Shown piece after piece: positions 26,452 through 35,239 of a DNA stretch of 59,052 nt. Made by a program: the position numbers and the translations under genes. The notes beneath the pieces are model-generated. The model ran no database searches. It had not been told where the DNA came from and saw only the letters and a list, made by a program, of their open reading frames with translations. The stretch is from Tateyamaria pelophila (GTDB lineage: Bacteria; Pseudomonadota; Alphaproteobacteria; Rhodobacterales; Rhodobacteraceae): the NCBI RefSeq assembly GCF_019966495.1, contig NZ_JAIMIA010000024.1, positions 1 through 59,052 on the forward strand. Direction: 5' to 3'. Each line of letters starts with the position of its first letter. The stretch's first letter is position 1.

Positions 26452-28980
26452 TCATTCCCGTCCGCGCAAAACCTGGGCTGGCCGGGCCGAAAGCGGACCC
26501 CATGCGAATGCAAGCCCCGCCAGCAACGTGGCGAGGACGCCCCCCGCGATAATCGCGAGGGCAGAGGGCCAGATGACGGAGTAATCCGTTTCCATCACAA
26601 AGGTGCTGACCGCCCAGCCACCCGAAATCCCGGCGGCGAGTGCGACGACGCCCGCCCCAAGCCCCAGCAAAGCGGCGCGGGTGGCAAAACTGAGCAGAAT
26701 GCGGCGACGGGTGGCCCCAAGCGTCTTGAGCACGGCGGCCTCATAGGTGCGCGCCTGCGTGCCTGCCGCGGCGGCCCCGATCAGCACCAGAAACCCTGTG
26801 AGCAAAGTCGCCGCGGCCCCGTAGGAGGTGGCCGCCGCGAGCCCCGCCAGAACGTCGCTGACCCGGTCGATCGCATCCTTGACCCGGATTGCGGTGACGT
26901 TGGGATAGGCGCTGGCGATGTCGCGCAAGATCTGGGTTTCGGCGGCGGGATCTGCATAAACGGTGGAGATGAATGTATGGGGTGCGCCGCGCAGGGCCGA
27001 GGGGTTCATCGTGAGGATAAAGCCGATCCCGGCTGTCGAGAAGTCAACTTCGCGCAGCGAGGTGATCGTGCCGGTGATGTCGCGGCTCAGGACATTGATT
27101 GTCAATGTGTCCCCAAGGCCCAAGCCCATTTCCTCGGCTTCTTCCGCCGCAAAACTGATTTGCGGGGGGCCGTTGTAATCCTCGGGCCACCATTCTCCGC
27201 GTGTGATCCGGGTGGCTTCGGTGGGCCGCTCGGCATAGGTGACACCCCGATCCCCTGAGACAACCCAGTGGTCGCCTGCAACGTCGCGCGCGGGCTTGCC
27301 GTTGATTTGCGTGACCACGCCGCGCAGCATCGGCGCGGTGTCGATGCGGGTGACAGCCGGGTCGCTTCGCAGCCGTTCTGTATAGCCCGCGATCTGATCC
27401 GGTTGAATGTCGACAAAGAAATAGCTGGGGGCGATCTCGGGCAGGTTGCCTGAGATCGCATTGCGCAGGTTGCCGTCAATTTGCCCGACGGCCGCCAGAA
27501 CCGAAAGCCCGAGGCCCAGCGACAGCACGACTGAGGCCGCGCCCTCCCGCGTGCCCGAGATCGCGCCGAGCGCCCAACGCAGCGCGGGGCGTCCTTTGGC
27601 ATGCGGTGCCGCGCGCCGGGCCGCCCAGCGGATTCCAACGGCTGCAAGGGCCAGAAGACCTAAGGCAAAGGCAATGCCGCCCGCCGTCCATAGCGTTAGC
27701 CGCCAGGTTCCGGAAAAGAGGCCCGCAAGCCCGATCAGCGCCGCAAGTCCGATCCCGATCCACAGCAGATACCGAGGGGCGGGCAACATGCGCGTGCTGC
27801 CCAATGCGTCCCGAAACAATGTGGCCGCCCGCACATCTTCGGCCCGCGCCAGCGGCCAGAGCGTAAAGATGAAAGCGGTCAGAAGTCCGTAAATCGCGGC
27901 TTCGATCAAGGGGGCAGGATAGACGGTGAATTGCGCGGGAATGGGCAGGCTCGCTTCGATGATCGGGCCCAAGGCAATGGGAGCCATCGCCCCCAGAAAC
28001 AGCCCGATGCTGATCCCAAGCAGGGACAACACGCCGATCTGGATGAAATAAGTCTGAAAAATCGTACTGCGTTCGGCACCGAGCGTGCGCAGCGTGGCGA
28101 TCACCGATGTCTTGTCTGCCAGATAGGCCCGCACGGCGGCCGACACGCCGACCCCGCCGACGGCCAGGCCCGACAAGCCGACCAGAACCAGAAAGGACCC
28201 CAGCCGGTTCACGAATTCCGAGACACCCGGTGCGCCATTGCGCGAATCCGTCCAACGCAAGCCGCTGTTCTCGAACCGCGCCTGCGCGTCCGCTTCGGCT
28301 TGGGCCAAGTCGGTGCCGGGCGGCAGGGTCATGCGATATTTTGAGCTGAACAGGGTGCCTGCGGCCAGCAATTCTGCGTTCTCGAGGCTTGAGCGGAGCA
28401 CGATTGTGCGTGGCCCGAGGTTGAAGCCGCCTGCCGCTGCGTCGGGTTCACGCTCCAATATGGCAGAAAGAATGAACGCCTGCGTGCCCAGTCGGAACGT
28501 GTCTCCGACGCTGAGGCCCATGCGGTCGATCAGTGCCCGTTCCATCACGCCGCCCGGCAGTCCATTCTGGTCGCCCAGCGCGTCCGCCAGCGGGATATCC
28601 GGTGACAATCCGACCGTTCCGATCAGGGGATAGGCGCTGTCAACGGCCTTGATCTGGGTCAGGCCGCGTTCGGCACCTTCGGGACGATCCACAACGGCCA
28701 TGGACCGAAAATCGGCAATTTCGGAAACCTCAACCGCGATACTGTCGATCCATGCGCGCTCTTCCTCGGAGGCAAAGCGGTAGGTAAAATCCAGTTCGGC
28801 GTCGCCGCCCAGGATCGATGCGCCTTCGCGTGCAAGCCCGGCCTCGATCCCGGTGCGCACGGATCCGACGGCGGCAATGGCCGCGACCCCGAGGGCGAGG
28901 CAGGCGAGGAAAATACGAAAGCCGGAGAGGCCGCTGCGCAATTCACGGCGGGCAAAGCGGGCGGATGTTGCAAGGCTCAT
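26452..28980 (-). CDS. FtsX-type ABC permease (YbbP-like)
   Basis: An 842-residue membrane protein of the large YbbP/LolE-like group. A first membrane helix is at about residues 19-42. A periplasmic domain follows, then two FtsX modules with membrane helices at roughly 255-450 and 720-835, including VLVGLSGLAVGGVGVSAAVR and VLKTLGATRRRILLSF. It pairs with the upstream ATPase, with which it shares a 4-bp overlap. Members move lipids or proteins or act mechanically on the envelope. The usual third partner is a TesA-type esterase, which here lies next door in the opposite direction. Confidence 0.9.
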   Translation of the reverse strand: MSLATSARFARRELRSGLSGFRIFLACLALGVAAIAAVGSVRTGIEAGLAREGASILGGDAELDFTYRFASEEERAWIDSIAVEVSEIADFRSMAVVDRPEGAERGLTQIKAVDSAYPLIGTVGLSPDIPLADALGDQNGLPGGVMERALIDRMGLSVGDTFRLGTQAFILSAILEREPDAAAGGFNLGPRTIVLRSSLENAELLAAGTLFSSKYRMTLPPGTDLAQAEADAQARFENSGLRWTDSRNGAPGVSEFVNRLGSFLVLVGLSGLAVGGVGVSAAVRAYLADKTSVIATLRTLGAERSTIFQTYFIQIGVLSLLGISIGLFLGAMAPIALGPIIEASLPIPAQFTVYPAPLIEAAIYGLLTAFIFTLWPLARAEDVRAATLFRDALGSTRMLPAPRYLLWIGIGLAALIGLAGLFSGTWRLTLWTAGGIAFALGLLALAAVGIRWAARRAAPHAKGRPALRWALGAISGTREGAASVVLSLGLGLSVLAAVGQIDGNLRNAISGNLPEIAPSYFFVDIQPDQIAGYTERLRSDPAVTRIDTAPMLRGVVTQINGKPARDVAGDHWVVSGDRGVTYAERPTEATRITRGEWWPEDYNGPPQISFAAEEAEEMGLGLGDTLTINVLSRDITGTITSLREVDFSTAGIGFILTMNPSALRGAPHTFISTVYADPAAETQILRDIASAYPNVTAIRVKDAIDRVSDVLAGLAAATSYGAAATLLTGFLVLIGAAAAGTQARTYEAAVLKTLGATRRRILLSFATRAALLGLGAGVVALAAGISGGWAVSTFVMETDYSVIWPSALAIIAGGVLATLLAGLAFAWGPLSARPAQVLRGRE

Positions 28981-29666
28981 TCCGCGGCGGCCCGTTCCGG
29001 TGCGACGCGGCCATCGGCCAACTGGATGACACGATCACACCGCGCGGCGAGTTCGGGCGCGTGGGTGACCAGTACGAGGGTCGCGCCATGGCGGTCACGC
29101 AGGGCAAAGAGCAAATCCATGATCGCGGTCCCGTTGGTGCCGTCCAGATTGCCGGTGGGTTCGTCGGCCAGCAAAATCTCGGGCCGTGTCACAAGGGCGC
29201 GGGCGAGCGCCACGCGCTGTTGCTCACCGCCGGACATCTGGCTTGGATAGTGCCCGGATCGGTGCGCCAGACCGACGGCGCGCAGTTCTTCCTCGGCGCG
29301 CTCGAACGCGTCACGTACGCCCGCCAGTTCCAGCGGCGTCGCCACGTTTTCCAGCGCAGTCATGGTTGGGATCAAGTGAAAGGATTGGAAGACAACTCCC
29401 ATGTGGTCGCGCCTGAAACGGGCCAACGCGTCTTCATTCATCGCCGTCAGATCGTGACCCAGTGCGGTAATTGTGCCGCCTGTCGCCCGCTCGAGGCCCC
29501 CCATGATCATCAGCAGGGAGGATTTGCCGGACCCGGATGGCCCGACCAGCCCGACCGTTTCACCGCGGGCAATCTCCAGGGAAATTCCATGCAGAATATC
29601 GACACGCCCGGCATTGCCATCGAGTGACAATGCTGCATCTTTGAGGCTTAGGACGGGATCGGACAT
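28977..29666 (-). CDS. ABC transporter ATPase (YbbA/LolD-like)
   Basis: A 229-residue ABC ATPase. Walker A is GPSGSGKSS at about residues 40-48, the signature MSGGEQQRVALARAL, and Walker B ILLADEPTGNLD. The DEPTGNLDG and QSFHLIPTMTALENV segments place it in the MacB/LolD/YbbA subgroup that works with FtsX-type permeases. It is the first gene of the four-gene unit ending in the gamma-glutamylcyclotransferase gene, and it starts 51 bp from the divergent esterase gene. Confidence 0.93.
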   Translation of the reverse strand: MSDPVLSLKDAALSLDGNAGRVDILHGISLEIARGETVGLVGPSGSGKSSLLMIMGGLERATGGTITALGHDLTAMNEDALARFRRDHMGVVFQSFHLIPTMTALENVATPLELAGVRDAFERAEEELRAVGLAHRSGHYPSQMSGGEQQRVALARALVTRPEILLADEPTGNLDGTNGTAIMDLLFALRDRHGATLVLVTHAPELAARCDRVIQLADGRVAPERAAAE

Positions 29667-29717
29667 TGGGTGCGGCCTTTTTCAAGTAGTACGAAGTCAT
29701 ATGGAGGTCAGATCATC

Positions 29718-30353
29718 ATGGGCAAGGTAGTAGGTGCGATTGTCTTGGTTTTCTGGGCGGGGATGTCCTGGGCGCAAGAGGTCACGATCGCCGCATTGGG
29801 GGATAGTTTGACCCAAGGATACGGGTTGCCGGCCGAAGATGGATTCGTGCCACAACTCGAAGCCTGGCTGGCGGCGCAAGGTCAGGATGTGACGATGATC
29901 AACGCCGGCGTGTCCGGGGATACCACGGCCGGCGGGCTGTCCCGGGTGGCCTGGACGCTGACGCCGGACGTTGATGCGATGATCGTGGCCCTGGGGGGCA
30001 ATGATTTGCTGCGGGGCCTCGATCCTGCTGTCAGCCGTGCCAATCTGGAAGGCATTTTGCAGGCGGCACGTGAGGCCGACGTGCCTGTGCTTTTGATCGG
30101 CATGGAAGCACCGGGCAATTACGGGCCGGAGTACAAAGCCACCTTTGACGCGATGTATCCCGAACTGGCCGCCGAATTTGATGTGCTCTACCTCGACAGT
30201 TTTTTCGCAGGGCTAGGTGGGCCGGGCCTTGATCCGGCCGAGGCGCGCCCGTTCATGCAGGCCGATGGTATCCACCCCAATGCAACGGGTGTCAGCCGCA
30301 TTGTCGAGGCGATCGGACCGCATGCTGCCGACCTGGTCGCCGCGGTCCGGTAA
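29718..30353 (+). CDS. tesA: Periplasmic arylesterase / lysophospholipase (TesA family)
   Basis: A 211-residue SGNH hydrolase. The signal peptide is MGKVVGAIVLVFWAGMSWA. All four blocks are present: GDSLTQGYG (Ser), GVSGDTTAGG (Gly), GGNDLLRG (Asn) and DGIHPNATG (Asp and His). The ATG at 29718 has GGAGG 12 bases upstream and starts the signal peptide; the longer in-frame start at 29670 is not supported. Divergent pairing with a YbbAP-like exporter is common, and suggests shared work on envelope lipids. The stop overlaps the next ATG (TAATG). Confidence 0.92.
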   Translation: MGKVVGAIVLVFWAGMSWAQEVTIAALGDSLTQGYGLPAEDGFVPQLEAWLAAQGQDVTMINAGVSGDTTAGGLSRVAWTLTPDVDAMIVALGGNDLLRGLDPAVSRANLEGILQAAREADVPVLLIGMEAPGNYGPEYKATFDAMYPELAAEFDVLYLDSFFAGLGGPGLDPAEARPFMQADGIHPNATGVSRIVEAIGPHAADLVAAVR

Positions 30354-30967
30354 TGCCCGGTCGGTTCTTTCTGGAGAGCCCGATATCGGAGGTGGGTGCA
30401 ACCCTTGATGCGCCTTTGGGATCGCTTTCCGATGAGCCTGCCCGCCGCAACATTGCACCGGGTCAGAACGTCGTGGTTTACGACGGTTCATTGCGACATA
30501 TGCGGTGGGGTATCGTTCCGGTGGGCCGCGTTAACGCCCGCGGTCGCCCTGTGATGGAGCAGATCATCAACGCACGATCCGAAACGGTGTTCGACAAGTC
30601 TGCCTTTGAAGGGGTGGGGCGCGCGGTCATTCCAGTGAACGGCTGGTATGAATGGACGGGCGAGAAACGGCGCAAGACAGCGTGGCGTATTGCGCCCAGG
30701 GCGCAGGCCTTCCTCTTTTTTGCGGCGATCACGGATATTTGGACGGCACCGGGTGGGATTGAGGTGCCGCAGGTGGCTGCCGTCACATGCGCGCCAAACG
30801 CCGATGTCGCGGAAATTCATCATCGCATGGGCGTTTTGCTGGAGCTTCATGCGCTCAAGGTGTGGATGGGTGATGATCTGGATGCCGCCAAGGCGCTGAT
30901 GCGGCCATGGCCAGACGGACGGTTAAGGATCAGTGAGGCCAGCGATGTCGACTGGAACGGGCCATAA
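30353..30967 (+). CDS. SRAP-domain protein (YedK/HMCES family) lacking catalytic Cys2
   Basis: A 204-residue SOS-response-associated-peptidase-fold protein. Family members shield abasic sites in single-stranded DNA by forming a thiazolidine with an N-terminal Cys2. Here the protein starts MPGRFF, so position 2 is proline. The other active-site residues remain: Asn in INARSET (N73), Glu in NGWYEW (E100) and His in HHRMG (H156). The start is fixed by the TAATG overlap with tesA and by alignment of MxGR. With methionine removed, an N-terminal proline would keep an amine nucleophile but no thiol. Either this is a non-canonical enzyme or a DNA-binding pseudoenzyme. Confidence 0.88.
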   Translation: MPGRFFLESPISEVGATLDAPLGSLSDEPARRNIAPGQNVVVYDGSLRHMRWGIVPVGRVNARGRPVMEQIINARSETVFDKSAFEGVGRAVIPVNGWYEWTGEKRRKTAWRIAPRAQAFLFFAAITDIWTAPGGIEVPQVAAVTCAPNADVAEIHHRMGVLLELHALKVWMGDDLDAAKALMRPWPDGRLRISEASDVDWNGP

Positions 30968-30980
30968 GCCCAAACGGAAA

Positions 30981-30999
30981 CGGGCGCCAAAGGCGCCCG
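30981..30999. terminator. Bidirectional hairpin between SRAP and cold-shock genes
   Basis: CGGGCGCC, three A, then GGCGCCCG: a perfect 8-bp GC stem between two convergent genes. No strong T run follows on either strand. Confidence 0.6.
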
Positions 31000-31023
31000 A
31001 ATACGGATCGTGAAGGTGGCGGG

Positions 31024-31230
31024 TTACGCCAGTGCGATGTTCACGGCGCTTTCGCGGCCATCGCGACCTGATTCCAGATCAAATGTGACTTTTTGATTGT
31101 CCGCAAGACCTGTAAGGCCGGACCGTTCTACTGCTGAAATGTGCACAAAAATGTCTTTTCCACCATCTTCAGGTGCAATGAAGCCGTAGCCTTTTGTCGT
31201 ATTGAACCATTTGACTGTGCCGCTGGCCAT
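31024..31230 (-). CDS. Cold-shock domain protein
   Basis: A 68-residue single-domain CspA-family RNA/ssDNA chaperone. Both RNA-binding motifs are intact: KGYGFI (RNP1) and DIFVHIS (RNP2), after MASGTVKWFNTTKG. The start at 31230 matches the family; the longer in-frame start is rejected. A long upstream region (31231-31516, shared with preT) could hold the structured leader typical of such genes. Confidence 0.95.
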   Translation of the reverse strand: MASGTVKWFNTTKGYGFIAPEDGGKDIFVHISAVERSGLTGLADNQKVTFDLESGRDGRESAVNIALA

Positions 31231-31449
31231 AGTCGTGTCTCCTAATCGTTCTGCCCGCGTTATGCGGCAGCTTGGCTTGGTCATTAGATCGAGTGACTGA
31301 GCCGATAGGAGCAGTGGGTCGTTAATGATTTAGCGATTTTAGTTAGAATGCGATCCAGAAATTTTGCAAGTATTCTTTGCTGCCATTCGCGTGATTGGCG
31401 AAGTGTCGCTTCTTTGAGCAAATGCAAAAAACTGTCTGCGAATTGAATT

Positions 31450-31465
31450 TTTACCAGTTGATAAA
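31450..31465. promoter_or_regulatory. RutR-like operator upstream of preT
   Basis: TTTACCAGTTGATAAA matches 11 of 14 fixed positions of the RutR consensus TTGACCA-NN-TGGTCAA. It lies 52 bp before the preT start, between that gene and the divergent cold-shock gene. The match is moderate; binding is inferred from the rutR gene 3 kb away and the related site at 35307. Confidence 0.45.
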
Positions 31466-31516
31466 AAATTCAACCTGTGTGACCGTTTTTTGAAATGTTG
31501 ATGCGATGGAGCGGTC

Positions 31517-32839
31517 ATGACGCAATCTCCTTTCTCCCCGGGTGTGACGGCGGGCCGTTTGGACGCCGAAGAATATTCCAGCAACTTTTCTGACCTTCAC
31601 CCTGCGCTGGACCCTCACGAAGCACTTGTTGCGGCGGACCGGTGCTATTTTTGCCATGACGCACCTTGCATAACGGCCTGCCCGACCGACATCGACATCC
31701 CGTTGTTCATTCGGCAGATTGCGACAGGAACGCCGGACGCCGCAGCCAAGACGATACTCAGCCAGAATATCATGGGCGGCATGTGCGCGCGTGTGTGTCC
31801 AACCGAAACGCTTTGCGAAGAAGCCTGCGTGCGCGAAGCAGCCGAAGGCAAACCCGTGCTGATCGGCCAGTTGCAGCGCTATGCGACTGACCATTTGCAG
31901 GCTCAGAACGTGCACCCGTTCGTGCGTGCCGAGGCTACAGGCAAGACGGTGGCGGTGGTCGGGGCGGGCCCGGCAGGGTTGAGCTGTGCGCACCGTCTGG
32001 CCATGCTGGGGCATGAGGTGACTGTCTATGATGCGCGGCCAAAGCCCGGTGGCCTGAACGAATACGGCATTGCAGCCTATAAAACACCCGAAGGATTTGC
32101 ACAGGCCGAAGTGGACTGGCTGTTGCAGATTGGTGGAATCACGATCGAGCACGGCAAGGCATTGGGTGCAGAGATCGAGATGGCCGGGCTGAAAGACACG
32201 TTTGACGCTGTGTTTCTGGCCATGGGTCTGGGGGGCGTGAACGGCCTCGATGTTGAAGGCAGCGATAAGTCGGGTGTTCTCGATGCGGTTGATTTTATTT
32301 CTGATTTGCGTCAGGCCGATGATTTGGCGGCCTTGCCCGTAGGGCGCGACGTGGTCGTGATCGGGGGCGGAATGACGGCGGTGGATGCAGCTGTTCAGTC
32401 AAAGCTGCTGGGCGCGCTGAACGTGACACTTGCCTATCGCCGCGGGCGGGACCGGATGAATGCCAGCAGGTTTGAACAGGATTTGGCGGCATCCAAGGGT
32501 GTCCGCATCATGACCCATGTCGTCCCGGTCGCCGTTCATGGCAACGGTGCGGTGCGCGAGATCGAGTTCGAATATGTAAACGCGGACATGAGCGGCACCG
32601 GCCAGATGGTCCGGGTGCCGGCAGATCAAGTTTTGCGCGCGATCGGACAAACATTGGTCGGCGATGATCTGCCAGCACTTGAGCACGGTAAGATTGCAGT
32701 GACCGGCGCAGGCCGGACGTCTGTTGACGGAGTTTGGGCGGGCGGAGATTGTGCGATGGGCGGTGATGATCTGACCGTGACGGCTGTTGCCGAAGGGCGC
32801 GATGCGGCCATGGATATTCACGCCAGCCTTGTGGGATGA
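31517..32839 (+). CDS. preT: Dihydropyrimidine dehydrogenase, NAD(P)H/Fe-S-flavin subunit
   Basis: A 440-residue subunit that takes electrons from NAD(P)H and passes them to PreA to reduce uracil or thymine. The N-terminal cysteine clusters CYFCHDAPCITACPTDIDIP and CARVCPTETLCEEACV match the Fe-S domain of GltD/PreT. The FAD-binding loop is GAGPAGLSCA and the NAD(P) loop GGGMTAVDAA. It is followed 99 bp later by preA. GGAG lies before the ATG. This is the first enzyme of the reductive pyrimidine pathway in the cytoplasm. Confidence 0.94.
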   Translation: MTQSPFSPGVTAGRLDAEEYSSNFSDLHPALDPHEALVAADRCYFCHDAPCITACPTDIDIPLFIRQIATGTPDAAAKTILSQNIMGGMCARVCPTETLCEEACVREAAEGKPVLIGQLQRYATDHLQAQNVHPFVRAEATGKTVAVVGAGPAGLSCAHRLAMLGHEVTVYDARPKPGGLNEYGIAAYKTPEGFAQAEVDWLLQIGGITIEHGKALGAEIEMAGLKDTFDAVFLAMGLGGVNGLDVEGSDKSGVLDAVDFISDLRQADDLAALPVGRDVVVIGGGMTAVDAAVQSKLLGALNVTLAYRRGRDRMNASRFEQDLAASKGVRIMTHVVPVAVHGNGAVREIEFEYVNADMSGTGQMVRVPADQVLRAIGQTLVGDDLPALEHGKIAVTGAGRTSVDGVWAGGDCAMGGDDLTVTAVAEGRDAAMDIHASLVG

Positions 32840-32938
32840 CACGGCAGTGCGTTGGTCTGGCGACCGGGACAGTTTCTAAAGCCAGAAATGCGGATTTCGG
32901 GTCTTGCTGGATCCAGACAGGAATAAGAGGGACAAAGA

Positions 32939-34243
32939 ATGGCCAACCTTCAAAGTGACTTCGTGGGTATCAAAAGCCCAAATCCGTTCTGGTTGGCCTC
33001 CGCGCCACCGACGGACAAGGAATACAACGTTCGCCGGGCCTTTGAAGCCGGATGGGGTGGCGTCGTCTGGAAAACGCTGGGCTCCGAAGGCCCCCCCGTT
33101 GTCAACGTGAATGGTCCGCGCTACGGCGCAATTTATGGGGCGGACCGGCGGTTGCTGGGCCTCAACAACATCGAACTGATCACGGATCGCGATCTGTACA
33201 CCAATCTGGAAGAGATCAAGCGCGTCAAAGCGGACTATCCCGATCGGGCCGTCATCGTGTCGATCATGGTCCCGTGCGAAGAGGCTGCCTGGAAAGCGAT
33301 TCTGCCGCTGGTCGAGGAGACGGGCGCGGACGGGATCGAGCTTAATTTCGGCTGCCCGCATGGTATGAGCGAACGCGGCATGGGGGCTGCTGTCGGGCAG
33401 GTTCCGGAATACATCGAAATGGTGACACGATGGTGCAAGCAATACTACTCCAAGCCAGTGATCGTAAAACTGACACCCAACATCACCGATATCCGCAAAC
33501 CGGCCGCAGCGGCCAAGGCCGGTGGTGCCGACGCGGTTAGCCTGATCAATACGATCAATTCCATAACAAGCGTCAATCTGGACAGCATGTCGCCTGAACC
33601 ATCGATTGACGGCAAGGGGTCACATGGAGGTTATTGCGGTCCTGCGGTCAAACCCATCGCGATGTCGATGGTGTCAGAGATCGCGCGCGGTGCCGACACC
33701 CGGGGGATCGCCATTTCAGGTATTGGCGGAATCACCACATGGCGTGATGCCGCTGAATTCATCACTTTGGGCTGCGGCAATGTGCAGGTCTGTACCGCCG
33801 CGATGACCTATGGATTCAAGATCGTGCAGGAGATGATCAGCGGCTTGTCGGAATGGATGGATGAGAAGGGATATTCCGACATCAGCCAGTTCCGCGGTGC
33901 GGCTATACCCAACGTCACGGATTGGCAGTACCTGAACCTCAACTACGTTGCAAAAGCCAAGATCAACCAGGACCTGTGCATTTCTTGTGGTCGTTGCTTT
34001 GCCGCCTGTGAGGACACCTCGCATCAGGCGATCTCCATGTCAGAAGACCGTGTGTTCGAGGTGATCGACGGCGAATGTGTGGCGTGTAACCTCTGTGTGA
34101 ATGTCTGCCCTGTCGAGGACTGCATCACGATGGAAGCGATGAGCCCCGGTACCGTCGACCCGCGCACCGGCAAGGTCGTCGAGCCCGAATATGCCAATTG
34201 GACAACGCACCCCAACAATCCATCAGCGACCGCTGCCGAGTAG
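32939..34243 (+). CDS. preA: Dihydropyrimidine dehydrogenase, catalytic subunit
   Basis: A 434-residue FMN enzyme that reduces uracil and thymine to 5,6-dihydro forms. The dihydroorotate-dehydrogenase-like barrel contains NFGCPHGMSERGMG, and AISGIGGITTWRDA forms the phosphate-binding end. The C-terminal ferredoxin domain carries two [4Fe-4S] motifs, CISCGRCFAAC and CVACNLCVNVCPVEDC. A good ribosome binding site (AAGAGGGAC) precedes the ATG. It acts together with PreT. Confidence 0.96.
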   Translation: MANLQSDFVGIKSPNPFWLASAPPTDKEYNVRRAFEAGWGGVVWKTLGSEGPPVVNVNGPRYGAIYGADRRLLGLNNIELITDRDLYTNLEEIKRVKADYPDRAVIVSIMVPCEEAAWKAILPLVEETGADGIELNFGCPHGMSERGMGAAVGQVPEYIEMVTRWCKQYYSKPVIVKLTPNITDIRKPAAAAKAGGADAVSLINTINSITSVNLDSMSPEPSIDGKGSHGGYCGPAVKPIAMSMVSEIARGADTRGIAISGIGGITTWRDAAEFITLGCGNVQVCTAAMTYGFKIVQEMISGLSEWMDEKGYSDISQFRGAAIPNVTDWQYLNLNYVAKAKINQDLCISCGRCFAACEDTSHQAISMSEDRVFEVIDGECVACNLCVNVCPVEDCITMEAMSPGTVDPRTGKVVEPEYANWTTHPNNPSATAAE

Positions 34244-34249
34244 GGCACG

Positions 34250-34271
34250 AGATTTTTCGTACGAAAAATCT
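34250..34271. terminator. Perfect 22-bp palindrome after preA
   Basis: AGATTTTTCGT and its exact reverse complement ACGAAAAATCT abut with no loop, 6 bp after the preA stop and 15 bp before the end of a convergent gene. It could terminate transcription from both sides, giving T-rich ends, or be a protein-binding site. Confidence 0.5.
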
Positions 34272-34285
34272 TGACGCCTGTGCGG

Positions 34286-34519
34286 TCAAAACAGCATCCG
34301 CACGGGGCCGTTGTGGCAGATTATTACGTATTGATCTGCTGTTTGGAGCAGGTGGTAGCCGCGCCTTTTGACTTCTGCTTCAAAAATATCGCGTCCGACT
34401 TCGCGGTACACCCAGGCCGTCGAGCGTCGCACCACGGCACCTTTGCGCGCTGCCTTGGTCCCAAAGAGTTGTTGTATCCAAGGATGCACTGGCGGGTTTG
34501 ACGGATCGTTTTTCATCAT
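34286..34519 (-). CDS. Small conserved-looking basic protein
   Basis: A 77-residue protein with a basic middle (KAARKGAVVRRS) and the segment FEAEVKRRGYHLLQTADQYVIIC. Similar small proteins occur in roseobacter genomes, sometimes wrongly labelled as phosphoribosylanthranilate isomerase; I would not transfer that name. It sits 47 bp downstream of rutR on the same strand and could be co-transcribed. No catalytic motif is seen. Confidence 0.62.
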   Translation of the reverse strand: MMKNDPSNPPVHPWIQQLFGTKAARKGAVVRRSTAWVYREVGRDIFEAEVKRRGYHLLQTADQYVIICHNGPVRMLF

Positions 34520-34566
34520 GCAGCTTTGTCATCTGCTTTTGGTAAATTTCGTGTTAAACTCAGCAT

Positions 34567-35175
34567 TTACTTGCGCAGAATGCTAGAAAACAAAGCTTGA
34601 AGATGGGCATCGGCTGCCTCAACATTCGGGCCGATCAGAAGATCTATTTGTGCTGCAAAATCTGCATAGTGCTGCGTCGTGGCCCAAATTGAGAAGATCA
34701 GATGTTGTGCATCGATGGGTGCGATTTTACCCGTGTCACTCCACTCCTGAATAACGACACACTTCTCGTCGAAAAGTGGTTTGAGATCTGCTGTTAGGTG
34801 AGGCCGCATCCGTGGGGCGCCTTGCAGTATCTCGTTCGCGAAAAGCCTGCTTTCGCGGGGCAGTTCCCGTGCCATGTCCAGCTTGCGTTGAACATAGGCC
34901 AGTATCTCGGTCACGGGATCGCCTGATGCATCCATATCCACCAGTGGGTCGAGCCAGGTTTCCATGAGTTGACTGAGCAATGTGACATGAATTTCTTCCT
35001 TACCCGAGAAATAATACAGGATATTGGGTTTGGAGAGGCCCGCCGCTTCGGCAATCTGATCGAGCGTCGCTCCGCGATAGCCGTGGGCAGAGAAGACATC
35101 CAATGCCGCGTCCAGAATGCGATATCTGTTGCGCTGCTGGATGCGACTGGATTTTTTTGGTTTTGCATCCGGCAT
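34567..35175 (-). CDS. rutR: TetR-family repressor RutR
   Basis: A 202-residue TetR-type regulator. The N-terminal helix-turn-helix (RILDAALDVFSAHGYRGATL then DQIAEAAGLSKPNILYYFSG) closely matches RutR, the uracil/thymine-responsive master regulator of pyrimidine breakdown. The C-terminal ligand domain includes ESRLFANEILQGAPRM and WATTQHYADFA, also RutR-like. It is divergent from the amidohydrolase gene and flanked by the whole catabolic set. Release of DNA on binding uracil or thymine is known for E. coli RutR and inferred here. The start MPDAKPKK at 35175 was chosen by fit to the family. Confidence 0.92.
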   Translation of the reverse strand: MPDAKPKKSSRIQQRNRYRILDAALDVFSAHGYRGATLDQIAEAAGLSKPNILYYFSGKEEIHVTLLSQLMETWLDPLVDMDASGDPVTEILAYVQRKLDMARELPRESRLFANEILQGAPRMRPHLTADLKPLFDEKCVVIQEWSDTGKIAPIDAQHLIFSIWATTQHYADFAAQIDLLIGPNVEAADAHLQALFSSILRK

Positions 35176-35239
35176 GGGCGATCCTTTGCGCCAAATCAAG
35201 TCACCCCGATGGCGTTGTCTGCTACAAGTCTAGGCAGAT

